Assembly (NCBI GenBank): GCA_023400405.1
Contig: JAEXFD010000059.1
Span: 1-64,000 of the forward strand
Direction: 5' to 3'
DNA: 64,000 nucleotides
Source of the DNA: Pseudomonadota bacterium
GTDB lineage: Bacteria > Pseudomonadota > Alphaproteobacteria > Sphingomonadales > Sphingomonadaceae
Under the pieces are notes generated by a model. It did not search any database and had not been told where the DNA came from. It was given only the letters and a program-made list of their open reading frames with translations. Position numbers and translations under genes: made by a program. This document shows positions 1 through 7,527 of the stretch, one piece after another (position 1 is the stretch's first letter; each line of letters opens with the position of its first letter).

Positions 1-257
1 GCCGGGCGTGGCGCCGGTTCGGGAGCCCGCTGGGGAGCGGCGGCGGGGCGCGGCGCGGGCGCCGGTTTCGCCTCGGCGGCGGGCTTGGGCTCGTTGGGCT
101 TCACGGGCGAAGGACGCGCCGGCAATCCCAGACGGTGCGCCTTGCCGATCACGGCATTGCGGCTCACCCCGCCCAGTTCCTCGGCGATCTGGGTCGCGGT
201 CATGCCGCTGTCCCACATCTTCTTCAGCGTATCGATCCGCTCTTCGGTCCAGCTCAC
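1..257 (-). CDS. gcrA: GcrA cell cycle regulator, 5' part only
   Basis: The minus strand encodes the start of GcrA, the alphaproteobacterial sigma70-associated cell-cycle regulator that activates promoters carrying methylated GANTC sites. The N-terminal DNA-binding region reads MSWTEERIDTLKKMW, then GMTATQIAEEL and the hallmark GVSRNAVIGKAHRLGL, followed by the Pro/Ala/Lys-rich linker typical of the family. The start codon is GTG at 257-255, preceded by GAAGGAA as a ribosome binding site. The C-terminal sigma-interacting part lies beyond the left window edge, so about 85 residues are visible. It is divergent from the ABC permease at 310, with about 50 bases between them that must hold both promoters. 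The family assignment is confident from the helix-turn-helix segment alone. Confidence 0.9.
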   Translation of the reverse strand, partial: MSWTEERIDTLKKMWDSGMTATQIAEELGGVSRNAVIGKAHRLGLPARPSPVKPNEPKPAAEAKPAPAPRPAAAPQRAPEPAPRP

Positions 258-309
258 TTCAATTCCTTCACCTTGCAGGCGGCGCGGGCAGCGGTTACGC
301 GAACATGCG

Positions 310-1149
310 ATGAGCAGCCAGCCTGAATTCGGTCAACAGCTCCCCGAGCCCGGCGTTCCGGTGATCCGCAACGTCAACTGGGGAGGTTTGCGCACCCTCT
401 ATATCAAGGAGGTGCGGCGTTTCTTCAAGGTCCACCTCCAGACGGTTTGGGCGCCGGCGATCCAGACGCTGCTTTACCTGATCGTTTTCACCACCGCGCT
501 GGGCGGCCGCGCGCCGGTCCATGTCGCGGGCACGGTGATTCCCTTCGCCGATTTCGTCGCCCCCGGCCTGATCGTCTCGACCGGCATGCTGACCAGCGCC
601 TTCGCCAATGCGAGCTTCTCGCTGCTCGTCGGCAAGATCCAGGGGACGATCGTCGATTATCTGATGCCGCCGCTCTCGACCGGCGAGATGCTCGCGGCGC
701 TCTGCGGCGGCGCCGTCACGCGCGCGATCTGCGTGGGTGCGATGGTGTGGCTGGCGATGGCGCTTTGGGGCGTCGATGTCTGGCCGCAGCATTTCTGGGC
801 AGTGCTGTGGTTCGGCCTGCTCGGCGCGCTGATGCTGGCGCTGATGGGCGTGCTCACCTCGATCTGGGCGGACAAGTTCGATCATGCCGCGGCGATCACG
901 AATTTCGTCGTCGCGCCGCTGACCCTGCTTTCGGGCACCTTCTATTCGGTCGATCGGCTCGCGCCCGCCTTCCAGCTGGTGAGCCACCTGAACCCGTTCT
1001 TCTACATCATCTCGGGCTTCCGCTACGGCTTCCTCGGCGTCGCCGATTCGCCGATCGCGGTGGGCAGCGCGGTGATTTTGGGAATCGATATCGTGCTGGG
1101 GCTGCTCTGCTACGCGCTGCTGCGGCGCGGCTGGAAAGTGAAGAGTTGA
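310..1149 (+). CDS. ABC-2 type transporter permease
   Basis: This is an integral membrane permease of about 279 residues, of the NodJ/YadH-like ABC-2 group that exports lipids, polysaccharides or drugs. A cytoplasmic N-terminus of about 45 residues is followed by about six hydrophobic segments. The C-terminal part carries the family signature around LSGTFYSVDRL and HLNPFFYIISGFRYGFLG. I chose ATG 310 because the protein then begins MSSQPEFGQQLPEPG and family alignment starts soon after; an open frame continues upstream but runs through the gcrA promoter region. No ATP-binding subunit is adjacent: upstream is gcrA on the other strand and downstream is a lipoprotein gene. The partner ATPase must be encoded elsewhere. 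The substrate cannot be predicted. Confidence 0.85.
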   Translation: MSSQPEFGQQLPEPGVPVIRNVNWGGLRTLYIKEVRRFFKVHLQTVWAPAIQTLLYLIVFTTALGGRAPVHVAGTVIPFADFVAPGLIVSTGMLTSAFANASFSLLVGKIQGTIVDYLMPPLSTGEMLAALCGGAVTRAICVGAMVWLAMALWGVDVWPQHFWAVLWFGLLGALMLALMGVLTSIWADKFDHAAAITNFVVAPLTLLSGTFYSVDRLAPAFQLVSHLNPFFYIISGFRYGFLGVADSPIAVGSAVILGIDIVLGLLCYALLRRGWKVKS

Positions 1150-1262
1150 GCCGAACTGGCGGCGACAAGCCACCGAAGTGGCGGGATTTTCCTATCACGG
1201 CGCTTGGCGTCGAGGGCGCATTGGCCTAGACTTGCGAAAAAGGTCGCAGATCAGGGGGCAAG

Positions 1263-2639
1263 ATGCGGCTTTTTCCGATACTGACGACCTGTGCGCTCGT
1301 GCTGCTGGGCGGCTGCATGCAGCCCCCGCCCAAGCCGATCGCCGGCTGCGACTATCATGCCGTGCCGATCACGGTCGATTCGGGCCATCCGAGGATGCTC
1401 GGCGCGGCCGAGATGTCGATCGATCAGGCCGGCGACCAGGACCGGCTGGCGCGCGAGATGGGCGGGGTGCTCGGAGAGCGGCGCGCGCGCAGGGCGCAGC
1501 TGGGGCTCGCAGCCACGGCCGAGGCGCCGGACCAGTTCCTCGTGCTCAGCGGCGGGGGCGAGCATGGCGCATTCGGCGCTGGCATGTTCTACGGCATCGG
1601 CCAGGTGCCGAGCTACGACATCGTCACCGGGGTGAGCACCGGATCGCTGCAGAGCACGCTGCTGTTCCTGGCAAACAGCCCCGTTCCGGCCGATCGCACC
1701 GACTATCGCTGGGTCGATGGGCCGCTGGCCTCGGGGCCGGCGGATGGCTTCGTGGTGAAGCCGGGCGTTTCCAACATCGGCGACCTCGTCCTCGCTTATT
1801 CGATCGCCAAGGAAGCCGATCTGATGCGCATCCATTTCGGCGGAGCTGCGGGCGGGATCGTCTTTGACGGGGCGAGCGCGAGCTTCGCGCCGTTGCGCGC
1901 GCGGCTGAAGGCGCTGCTGACGATCGGCACGCTGCGCGAAGTCGGCCGGGAATGGGAGGAGGAGAAGCGCCAGCTCTGGGTCGGCGTCACCAATCTCGAC
2001 GACGGCGCGGGCTATGCGATCGACATGACCGAGCTCGCGGCGCGGACACGGCACAGCGACGACCCCGCACGGCTGGCGCAGCTCCAGGGCTGCTATGTCG
2101 ATGCGCTGCTCGCCTCCTCATCGGTGCCGCCCGGCGTCCCGCCGGTGACGCTGGCGACCCGCAAGGACGTGCGCATGTACATGGACGGCGGCGCGCGGTT
2201 CGGCGTGATCCTCGGGCAGGTGCTCCGCGCCGAGGGCGACGCCCCCAAGCGCGCAAAGGTGACGCTGATCGTCAATCACGATCTGTACAGCGGACCGTGG
2301 CAGGCGGACGGGCAGCCGACGCTCAAATGGTCCGCGGCGACCTTCGGGCTGCGCGCGATCGACCTTCTCGAAAACCAGGTCTATCGCTTCTCGATCGCCG
2401 ATGCAGAGCGCTACGGCATGGCTTCGGGCGGGCTGCGCATGGCATTCATCGGGAACGAGAACATTGCCGGTGGCGAGGCTCCCGACGATCATCGGTTCCG
2501 CGGCAAGAGCTGCGCTGAATGGAACGCGATCGACGACAAGGCCAAGCCGCTGCAATTCCATGCCCAGTATATGGCCTGCCTCGCCGATTACGGGCGCGTG
2601 CGCGGCGCGGCGGGCCAGTGGAACCGTGCGGTACGGTAG
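1263..2639 (+). CDS. patatin-like phospholipase family lipoprotein
   Basis: A 458-residue lipoprotein with a patatin-like (cPLA2-type) hydrolase domain, probably a serine lipid acyl hydrolase of the cell envelope. The signal peptide ends in the lipobox LLGGC with Cys18. The oxyanion-hole glycine run SGGGEHG is at about 96-102, the nucleophile elbow GVSTG puts Ser125 in place, and the catalytic Asp is in MDGG (Asp308). All three catalytic elements are therefore intact. Unlike most bacterial patatins it is exported, so it would act in the periplasm or at the outer membrane. The 56-base gap to the downstream Eag-like gene has no visible terminator, so co-transcription with the type VI effector cassette is possible but not shown. 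Confidence 0.88.
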   Translation: MRLFPILTTCALVLLGGCMQPPPKPIAGCDYHAVPITVDSGHPRMLGAAEMSIDQAGDQDRLAREMGGVLGERRARRAQLGLAATAEAPDQFLVLSGGGEHGAFGAGMFYGIGQVPSYDIVTGVSTGSLQSTLLFLANSPVPADRTDYRWVDGPLASGPADGFVVKPGVSNIGDLVLAYSIAKEADLMRIHFGGAAGGIVFDGASASFAPLRARLKALLTIGTLREVGREWEEEKRQLWVGVTNLDDGAGYAIDMTELAARTRHSDDPARLAQLQGCYVDALLASSSVPPGVPPVTLATRKDVRMYMDGGARFGVILGQVLRAEGDAPKRAKVTLIVNHDLYSGPWQADGQPTLKWSAATFGLRAIDLLENQVYRFSIADAERYGMASGGLRMAFIGNENIAGGEAPDDHRFRGKSCAEWNAIDDKAKPLQFHAQYMACLADYGRVRGAAGQWNRAVR

Positions 2640-2695
2640 ACGATGCGCACCCGGCAGGGGTTGTCCCAGGCGGCCGGCTGGGGCAATTTGCCGCC

Positions 2696-3145
2696 ATGCC
2701 CGCGTACCGCACCGACGTCGCCACGCTCGACATCCCCGCCAGCTGGCAGGATCAGTCGATCATCGCCTTTCGGCTTCCAGCTGCCTCGGGGGGCGTCGAT
2801 GCCAGCTTCGTCATTACCAAGGATGCGAGCAAGGGCGTCACCCCGTTCGAGGCCTATCTCGACAAGCAGATCGACAATTGCCGCCGCAGCCTGCCGGGTT
2901 ACACCGAGGTCAAGCGCGAACGGTTCGAAGCGAACGATCGCGATTGCGCCTGGCTCGAATTCGATTGGAACAACGATTCCACCCCGATTCGCATTCGCCA
3001 GATCTATTTCGACTGCGGCTTCTTCGTCACGATCTGCACGTTGACGGCGGCGCCAGGCGAGATCGCCTATCACGAAGCGGAGTGGCGGCGCGCGATGGCA
3101 AGCCTGACGTTCGACGCACCGGCGCCCGCGCCGGCTTTCCCGTAA
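2696..3145 (+). CDS. Eag/DcrB-type (DUF1795) chaperone of a type VI effector
   Basis: A 149-residue cytosolic protein without a signal peptide that reads as a DcrB/DUF1795 domain. It begins MPAYRTDVATLDIPASW and has alternating strands such as SFVITKD and PGYTEVKRERF, ending with YHEAEWRRAMASL. Eag (effector-associated gene) proteins of this fold bind and shield the N-terminal transmembrane helices of prePAAR effectors until they are loaded on VgrG. The assignment rests on the fold pattern plus position: the next gene starts 21 bases downstream and encodes exactly such an effector. ATG 2696 was chosen because upstream in-frame sequence overlaps the end of the patatin gene and lacks the family pattern. 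No obvious strong ribosome binding site is visible. Confidence 0.78.
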   Translation: MPAYRTDVATLDIPASWQDQSIIAFRLPAASGGVDASFVITKDASKGVTPFEAYLDKQIDNCRRSLPGYTEVKRERFEANDRDCAWLEFDWNNDSTPIRIRQIYFDCGFFVTICTLTAAPGEIAYHEAEWRRAMASLTFDAPAPAPAFP

Positions 3146-3166
3146 TCGAGCCGCGGGGCTAGACCC

Positions 3167-4426
3167 TTGGCATCCGAACCCGCTGCCCGCGTCGAAGACG
3201 AGATCGCACATGGCTTCGGCATGCTCGCCATGGTGGGCGGGGCTCTGGTCGGCGTCGCGGCTGGGGTGGCGATCGTCGGCGCCACGGCGCTCACCGGCGG
3301 CATGGCTGCGGTGGCGATCGCTGGGGCGGTCGCGGGTGGGGGACTGGCCGGTGGCCAGATCATGTCGGGCCTGCAGACGATCTTCGACTTGCCGGAGCCG
3401 ACATCGGGTACGCTGGCGATCGGATCGCCCAATATTTTCGTCAACGCTCGTCCTGCGATCCGCGCAGAGCTGTCCAGCGCGTCCAGTTGCAGCGGCTTGC
3501 CGTTCAACCATCCGCCCTGGCCAGCCTCGGTTACGGTTCGAGAGGGTTCCGCGACTGTTCTGATGAACGGCCAGCCCGCCTCCCGGCTGAAATCCAAGCT
3601 GGCGTGCGGCGCGCACATCAAGACCGGATCGCACAACGTCCTGATCGGCGGCGAGGAGACGAGCACCGGTTTCATCTTCGACCTGGAGGCGTGGACCAAG
3701 ACGGGGCTCGAGGTTCTGGGCCTCGGGGCGTTGATCGGCGCGGGCGCCTTCGCGGCCGCAGCGGGGGTCGCTGCGTTCGGCGCGTTCGTGGGCGTGGGCG
3801 CGCTCGGCTTCGCCGGCATGGAAGGCGTCGGCGCGATCGGCGATGCGATCGGCCCCGGCTATCGCGACCTTTTGCAGGGCGTCGTCGGCATGGGGCTCGT
3901 CGTCGCAAGCCCGAAGCTGGCGTCGGAAGGGCAGGTGGTCAGCGATCGCAGCCGGATCACCCGCCTTTCGAACGAAGGGCGCATCGACGAAGCGCGGGCA
4001 ATCCTCAAGCCACATGTGGACGCGGGCGATGCCAACGCCATCGTGCGCCGCCTCGATGTCGGCACGCAGGGCAAGCAAGGGTATCTCTGGTCCGGCAACA
4101 AGGTCGCCGCGGGACAATATGCCCAGGCGCATGGCGGCACGGTGCTGGAGGGCACGCCCGGCGGCCGCGTGATCGACGATTGGGATTATCTCAACACCAA
4201 TATGCCATGGGACAAGGGCGGGGAGCAGGTGTGGGGCGGTGCCTCCGCCAAATATTCGCGCGGGCTGACCGGCGACGTCGAGGCGCTGCAATCGCCCAGC
4301 CGTGCAGGTGGCGGCTACGTCTTCAAGAAATACGAACTGCCTGAAGTCGAAGCAGGCAAGGTTTCGGGCCGGATCACCAGCTTCCAGGAGAAGGTCGTTC
4401 TGCCGGACAAGGGGAATTGGCCATGA
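3167..4426 (+). CDS. class I prePAAR type VI secretion effector with C-terminal toxin domain
   Basis: A 419-residue polymorphic toxin. Residues 6-15 read AARVEDEIAH, an exact match to the prePAAR motif AARxxDxxxH. A first Gly/Ala-rich membrane region (about 19-63) precedes the PAAR spike domain (about 80-165), and a second membrane region (about 181-229) follows. Two membrane regions and a length below 600 residues fit class I prePAAR effectors such as Tse6, which need an Eag chaperone; one is encoded immediately upstream. The C-terminal toxin (about 258-419) contains GYLWSGNKVA, AHGGTVLEGTPGG and DDWDYLN. I do not recognise its activity; an ADP-ribosyltransferase-like or nuclease fold is conceivable but unproven. 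The start is TTG 3167, which is the only way to include the full prePAAR motif. Its stop overlaps the next start as ATGA. Confidence 0.85.
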   Translation: MASEPAARVEDEIAHGFGMLAMVGGALVGVAAGVAIVGATALTGGMAAVAIAGAVAGGGLAGGQIMSGLQTIFDLPEPTSGTLAIGSPNIFVNARPAIRAELSSASSCSGLPFNHPPWPASVTVREGSATVLMNGQPASRLKSKLACGAHIKTGSHNVLIGGEETSTGFIFDLEAWTKTGLEVLGLGALIGAGAFAAAAGVAAFGAFVGVGALGFAGMEGVGAIGDAIGPGYRDLLQGVVGMGLVVASPKLASEGQVVSDRSRITRLSNEGRIDEARAILKPHVDAGDANAIVRRLDVGTQGKQGYLWSGNKVAAGQYAQAHGGTVLEGTPGGRVIDDWDYLNTNMPWDKGGEQVWGGASAKYSRGLTGDVEALQSPSRAGGGYVFKKYELPEVEAGKVSGRITSFQEKVVLPDKGNWP

Positions 4427-5037
4427 CGTGGACGGCGTTTCAGGAACAGTATGAAGCGCGCGGCCGCGAAAAGGCCGAGGGCTATTTCCCCTTCCATTTC
4501 GAAGGCATGACTGCCGCCGAGCTCGATCGTGCGCGGCGCATGCTCGAAGCGCGAGGGGCCCAGGGCGACACGACCGACATCGACGGCCTGCGCCTGATCG
4601 GAGACGATCAAAGCGTAGCGCGGCTGATCGCGGCCGAGCCGGGCGATACGATTTATGGCATGGCCTTCGAGACCGCGCGGCGCGAGACGCTGTTCGCGTT
4701 GACCGGAGCCGCTGCGCACCTCGCGCCGCTGCTTGAAGGCACCGACGGCGGCAATCAAGACGATGCGGCGCTGGCGGCACAGGCGCTTGGCCGCCATCCG
4801 CTGCCGGCGACTCTCGCCGCGCCGATCGAGGGGCGCATCGCCGATGGCCGCCATGATCGCGCGCTGATCTGGCTGGTCAAGGCGTGGTTGTCGACGCAAG
4901 GGGTGCCCATCTGGCGGTCCGAGATCTTCGACCAGCAGGTTCCGTTCATCCGTGCCGTAACCCAGGCGCGGCCCGGACGCCGCGCCGCTCTGCTCGCCGA
5001 TTGGCGCGCCGGCAGCGCAGGGCGATTGACGCCCTGA
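4423..5037 (+). CDS. candidate immunity protein of the prePAAR effector
   Basis: A 204-residue soluble acidic protein with no signal peptide and no recognised domain. It begins MTWTAFQEQYEARGREKAEG and contains many helical Ala/Leu-rich stretches, with a C-terminal half that might form helical repeats. ATG 4423 overlaps the effector stop codon as ATGA and is preceded by AAGGGGA inside the effector gene, a translational-coupling arrangement typical of toxin-immunity pairs. The function is inferred purely from position: a toxin gene must be followed by a cognate immunity gene, and this is the last gene before a strong terminator at 5062. An upstream TTG at 4417 in the same frame is an alternative start. 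Whether it acts in the cytoplasm depends on the toxin target, which is unknown. Confidence 0.7.
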   Translation: MTWTAFQEQYEARGREKAEGYFPFHFEGMTAAELDRARRMLEARGAQGDTTDIDGLRLIGDDQSVARLIAAEPGDTIYGMAFETARRETLFALTGAAAHLAPLLEGTDGGNQDDAALAAQALGRHPLPATLAAPIEGRIADGRHDRALIWLVKAWLSTQGVPIWRSEIFDQQVPFIRAVTQARPGRRAALLADWRAGSAGRLTP

Positions 5038-5061
5038 GGCCTTGGCTCTAGAGGGCGAGAC

Positions 5062-5085
5062 GGGCGACCCCAGGGTCGCCCTTTT
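5062..5085 (+). terminator. rho-independent terminator after the type VI effector cassette
   Basis: A perfect nine-base-pair stem (GGGCGACCC / GGGTCGCCC) with a two-base loop is followed by TTTT. It lies 24 bases after the immunity gene stop and before argD, so it isolates the effector cassette from the arginine genes. Confidence 0.85.
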
Positions 5086-5132
5086 GCGTTTCTGGAGTTC
5101 GTTTTTACCTCTCTGTTGGAAGGAGCTTACCC

Positions 5133-6329
5133 ATGCCGATCACCCCGCTCATGCCCGTTTATCCACGGTGCGGCGTGCGGCCGGTGCGAGGCGAGGGGGT
5201 CTATCTCTACGGCGAGCGCGGCGAGCAGTATCTCGATTTCGCCGCCGGCATCGCGGTCAACGCGCTCGGCCACGGCCATCCGCACCTGACCAAGGCGATC
5301 CAGGACCAGGCCGCGACGCTGATGCACGTGTCCAACCTGTACGGCTCGCCTCAGGGCGAGGCGCTGGCGCAGCGGATCGTCGACAACAGCTTTGCCGACA
5401 CAGTGTTCTTCACCAATTCGGGCGTCGAGGCGATCGAATGCGCGATCAAGACCGCGCGGCGCTATCACTTCGCCAACGGCAATCCGCAGCGGCACAAGCT
5501 GATCACGTTCAAGAACGCGTTCCACGGCCGCTCGCTCGGTGCGATCTCGGCGACCGACCAGGCCAAGATGCGCGACGGATTCGAGCCGCTGCTGCCGGGC
5601 TTCGCCTATGCCAAGTTCAACGATCTCGACGCGGCGCTGGCGCTGATCGACGACGAGACCGCCGGCTTCCTGGTCGAGACGGTGCAGGGCGAGGGCGGGA
5701 TGACCGCGGGCACGCCCGAATTCATCCAGGGGCTGCGCAAGGCGGCGGACGCGCACGGCCTGCTGCTGATTCTCGACGAGATCCAGTGCGGCTATGGCCG
5801 GACGGGCAAGATGTGGGCCTATGAGCATTACGGCATCACCCCCGACATCATGACCGCCGCCAAGGGGATCGGCGGCGGCTTCCCGCTCGGCGCCTGTCTC
5901 GCCACCGAGGAAGCGGCCAAGGGCATGGTGATCGGCACCCATGGCTCCACCTATGGCGGCAATCCGCTGGCGATGGCGGCCGGTCAGGCGATCCTCGACG
6001 TGATGCTCGAGCCGGGTTTCCTCGACCATGTCACCAAGATGGGCGAGCGGCTGCGCCAGGCCTTCGAACAGATGATCCCGAACCACGATCACCTGTTCGA
6101 GGAAATCCGCGGCAAGGGGCTGATGCTCGGCATCAAGATGAAGGAGCCGGCGGTGAGCCGCGATTTCGTCGCGCACCTGCGCGACAATCACGGGCTGCTG
6201 ACGGTGGCGGCGGGCGAGAACGTGTTCCGCGTGCTGCCGCCGCTGGTGATCAACGAGGACCATATCGCCGAATGCGTCGAGCGCCTGAGCGAAGGCGCGC
6301 GGACCTTCGGGATCCCGAGCGATGATTGA
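5133..6329 (+). CDS. argD: acetylornithine aminotransferase
   Basis: A 398-residue class III PLP-dependent aminotransferase that converts N-acetylglutamate semialdehyde to N-acetylornithine in arginine synthesis, and possibly acts in lysine synthesis too. Visible landmarks are the N-terminal YLDFAAGIAVNALGHGHP, the FFTNSGVEAIECAIK phosphate-binding region, LDEIQCGYGRTGKMW, and the PLP lysine in TAAKGIGGG at residue 244. Length is normal for ArgD. The ATG is preceded by GGAAGGAG at a good distance. It is followed by argF after a 153-base gap that is filled by a palindromic repeat, so the two arginine genes probably form an operon. Discrimination from other ornithine-type aminotransferases relies on the argF neighbour. 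Confidence 0.93.
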   Translation: MPITPLMPVYPRCGVRPVRGEGVYLYGERGEQYLDFAAGIAVNALGHGHPHLTKAIQDQAATLMHVSNLYGSPQGEALAQRIVDNSFADTVFFTNSGVEAIECAIKTARRYHFANGNPQRHKLITFKNAFHGRSLGAISATDQAKMRDGFEPLLPGFAYAKFNDLDAALALIDDETAGFLVETVQGEGGMTAGTPEFIQGLRKAADAHGLLLILDEIQCGYGRTGKMWAYEHYGITPDIMTAAKGIGGGFPLGACLATEEAAKGMVIGTHGSTYGGNPLAMAAGQAILDVMLEPGFLDHVTKMGERLRQAFEQMIPNHDHLFEEIRGKGLMLGIKMKEPAVSRDFVAHLRDNHGLLTVAAGENVFRVLPPLVINEDHIAECVERLSEGARTFGIPSDD

Positions 6330-6337
6330 AAACCTGC

Positions 6338-6477
6338 TCCTCCCTCGCGAAGCGGGGGAGGGGGACCATGCGAAGCATGGTGGAGGGGGCGTGGCCGCGA
6401 GCCTGTCGTGCGTGGAGGGTCCCCCTCCACCACCGGCTTCGCCGGCGGTCCCCCTCCCCCGCTGACGCGAGGGAGGA
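6338..6477. repeat. 140-bp palindromic repeat between argD and argF
   Basis: A long interrupted inverted repeat. The left arm begins TCCTCCCTCGCG and runs through GCGGGGGAGGGGGACC; the right arm is its near-perfect complement, ending CGCGAGGGAGGA. Two smaller hairpins (CATGCGAAGCATG, and one around CCGGCTTCGCCGG) lie inside. This is the style of interspersed repeat seen elsewhere in the window. The last bases of the right arm (GGGAGGA) are also the ribosome binding site of argF. Confidence 0.8.
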
Positions 6478-6482
6478 ATACA

Positions 6483-7403
6483 ATGACCCGCCATTTCCTC
6501 GACCTGTCCGATGCCGGTGCCGACGGCATTGCTGCGATGCTCGACGACGCGATGACCCGCAAGGCGGCGCGGGCGGGCTGGCCCAAGGGCAAGCCGGACG
6601 CCGATGCGCCGCTCGCAGGCCATGTGCTGGCGATGATCTTCGAGAAGAACTCGACGCGCACCCGCGTCTCGTTCGACATGGCGATCCGCCAACTTGGCGG
6701 CACTTCGATCGTGATGGATGCGGGCAGCATGCAGCTCGGCCGCGGCGAGAGCATCGCCGATACCGCGCGCGTGCTCTCGGGCTATGTCGATGCGATCATG
6801 ATCCGCACCGACGATCACCAAAAGGTCGCGGAGATGGCGCAGTTCGCCAGCGTCCCCGTCATCAACGGCCTCACCGACGCCTCGCACCCCTGCCAGATCA
6901 TGGCCGATCTCCAGACCATCCTCGAAGACGGCAAGGCGCTGCCCGGATTGAAGGTCGCCTGGCTGGGCGACGGCAACAACGTGCTTGCGTCGATCATGGA
7001 AGCGGCGGGGCTGATGCACTTCGACGTCGTCGCGGCCTGCCCTCAGGGCTTTCAGCCGAGCGATGCCGATGTCGCACGCGGGCAGGGCAGGGCGAAGGTG
7101 GTCGGCACGGCGCGCGAGGCGGTGGAAGGGGCGGACGTGATCGTCACCGATACCTGGATCTCGATGGGCCAGGCGCATGCCGAGACCAAGCTCGCGGCCA
7201 TGATGCCGTTCCAGGTCGACGAGGCGCTGATGGCCGTGGCCAAGCCCGAGGCGCGCTTCCTCCATTGCCTGCCGGCGCACCGGGGCGAGGAAGTGACCGA
7301 TGCAGTGATCGACGGGCCGCAATCGCTGATCTGGCCTGAGGCGGAGAATCGGCTCCACGCCCAAAAGGCAGTGCTGCGTTGGGTGTTCGGCCAGATCGGC
7401 TGA
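6483..7403 (+). CDS. argF: ornithine carbamoyltransferase
   Basis: A 306-residue enzyme that makes citrulline from ornithine and carbamoyl phosphate in the cytoplasm. The carbamoyl-phosphate motif STRTR is at residues 57-61, HPCQ is near residue 137, and the ornithine-site HCLPAHRG starts at residue 261. These, with DTWISMG, separate it from aspartate carbamoyltransferase. ATG 6483 is preceded by GAGGGAGGAATACA, which belongs to the right arm of the upstream palindromic repeat; an upstream in-frame extension would translate the repeat and is unlikely. It follows argD in the same direction, so the pair covers two steps of arginine synthesis. No terminator hairpin is visible after the stop. Confidence 0.95.
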   Translation: MTRHFLDLSDAGADGIAAMLDDAMTRKAARAGWPKGKPDADAPLAGHVLAMIFEKNSTRTRVSFDMAIRQLGGTSIVMDAGSMQLGRGESIADTARVLSGYVDAIMIRTDDHQKVAEMAQFASVPVINGLTDASHPCQIMADLQTILEDGKALPGLKVAWLGDGNNVLASIMEAAGLMHFDVVAACPQGFQPSDADVARGQGRAKVVGTAREAVEGADVIVTDTWISMGQAHAETKLAAMMPFQVDEALMAVAKPEARFLHCLPAHRGEEVTDAVIDGPQSLIWPEAENRLHAQKAVLRWVFGQIG

Positions 7404-7437
7404 GTTGCTTTTTTCGCGCAGCTTCCCATTTTCAGCG

Positions 7438-7517
7438 TCGGGCCGGCGAAAGCCGGCATCTCCTTCCACCAGCCTTGCGCTTGTTGCACGAGATCCCCGT
7501 TGGTGCGGGGATGACGA
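7438..7517. repeat. interspersed palindromic repeat before hslO
   Basis: Sequence of the type GTCGGGCCGGCGAAAGCCGGC followed by ATCTCC, then GAGATCCCCG, a short loop and CGGGGATGACG. The hairpin arms and the ATCTCC/GAGAT pairing resemble the dispersed REP-like units near 31.3 kb. It ends 10 bases before the hslO start, and its tail GACGAGGA may contribute the ribosome binding site. Confidence 0.6.
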
Positions 7518-7527
7518 GGAATTCGGA

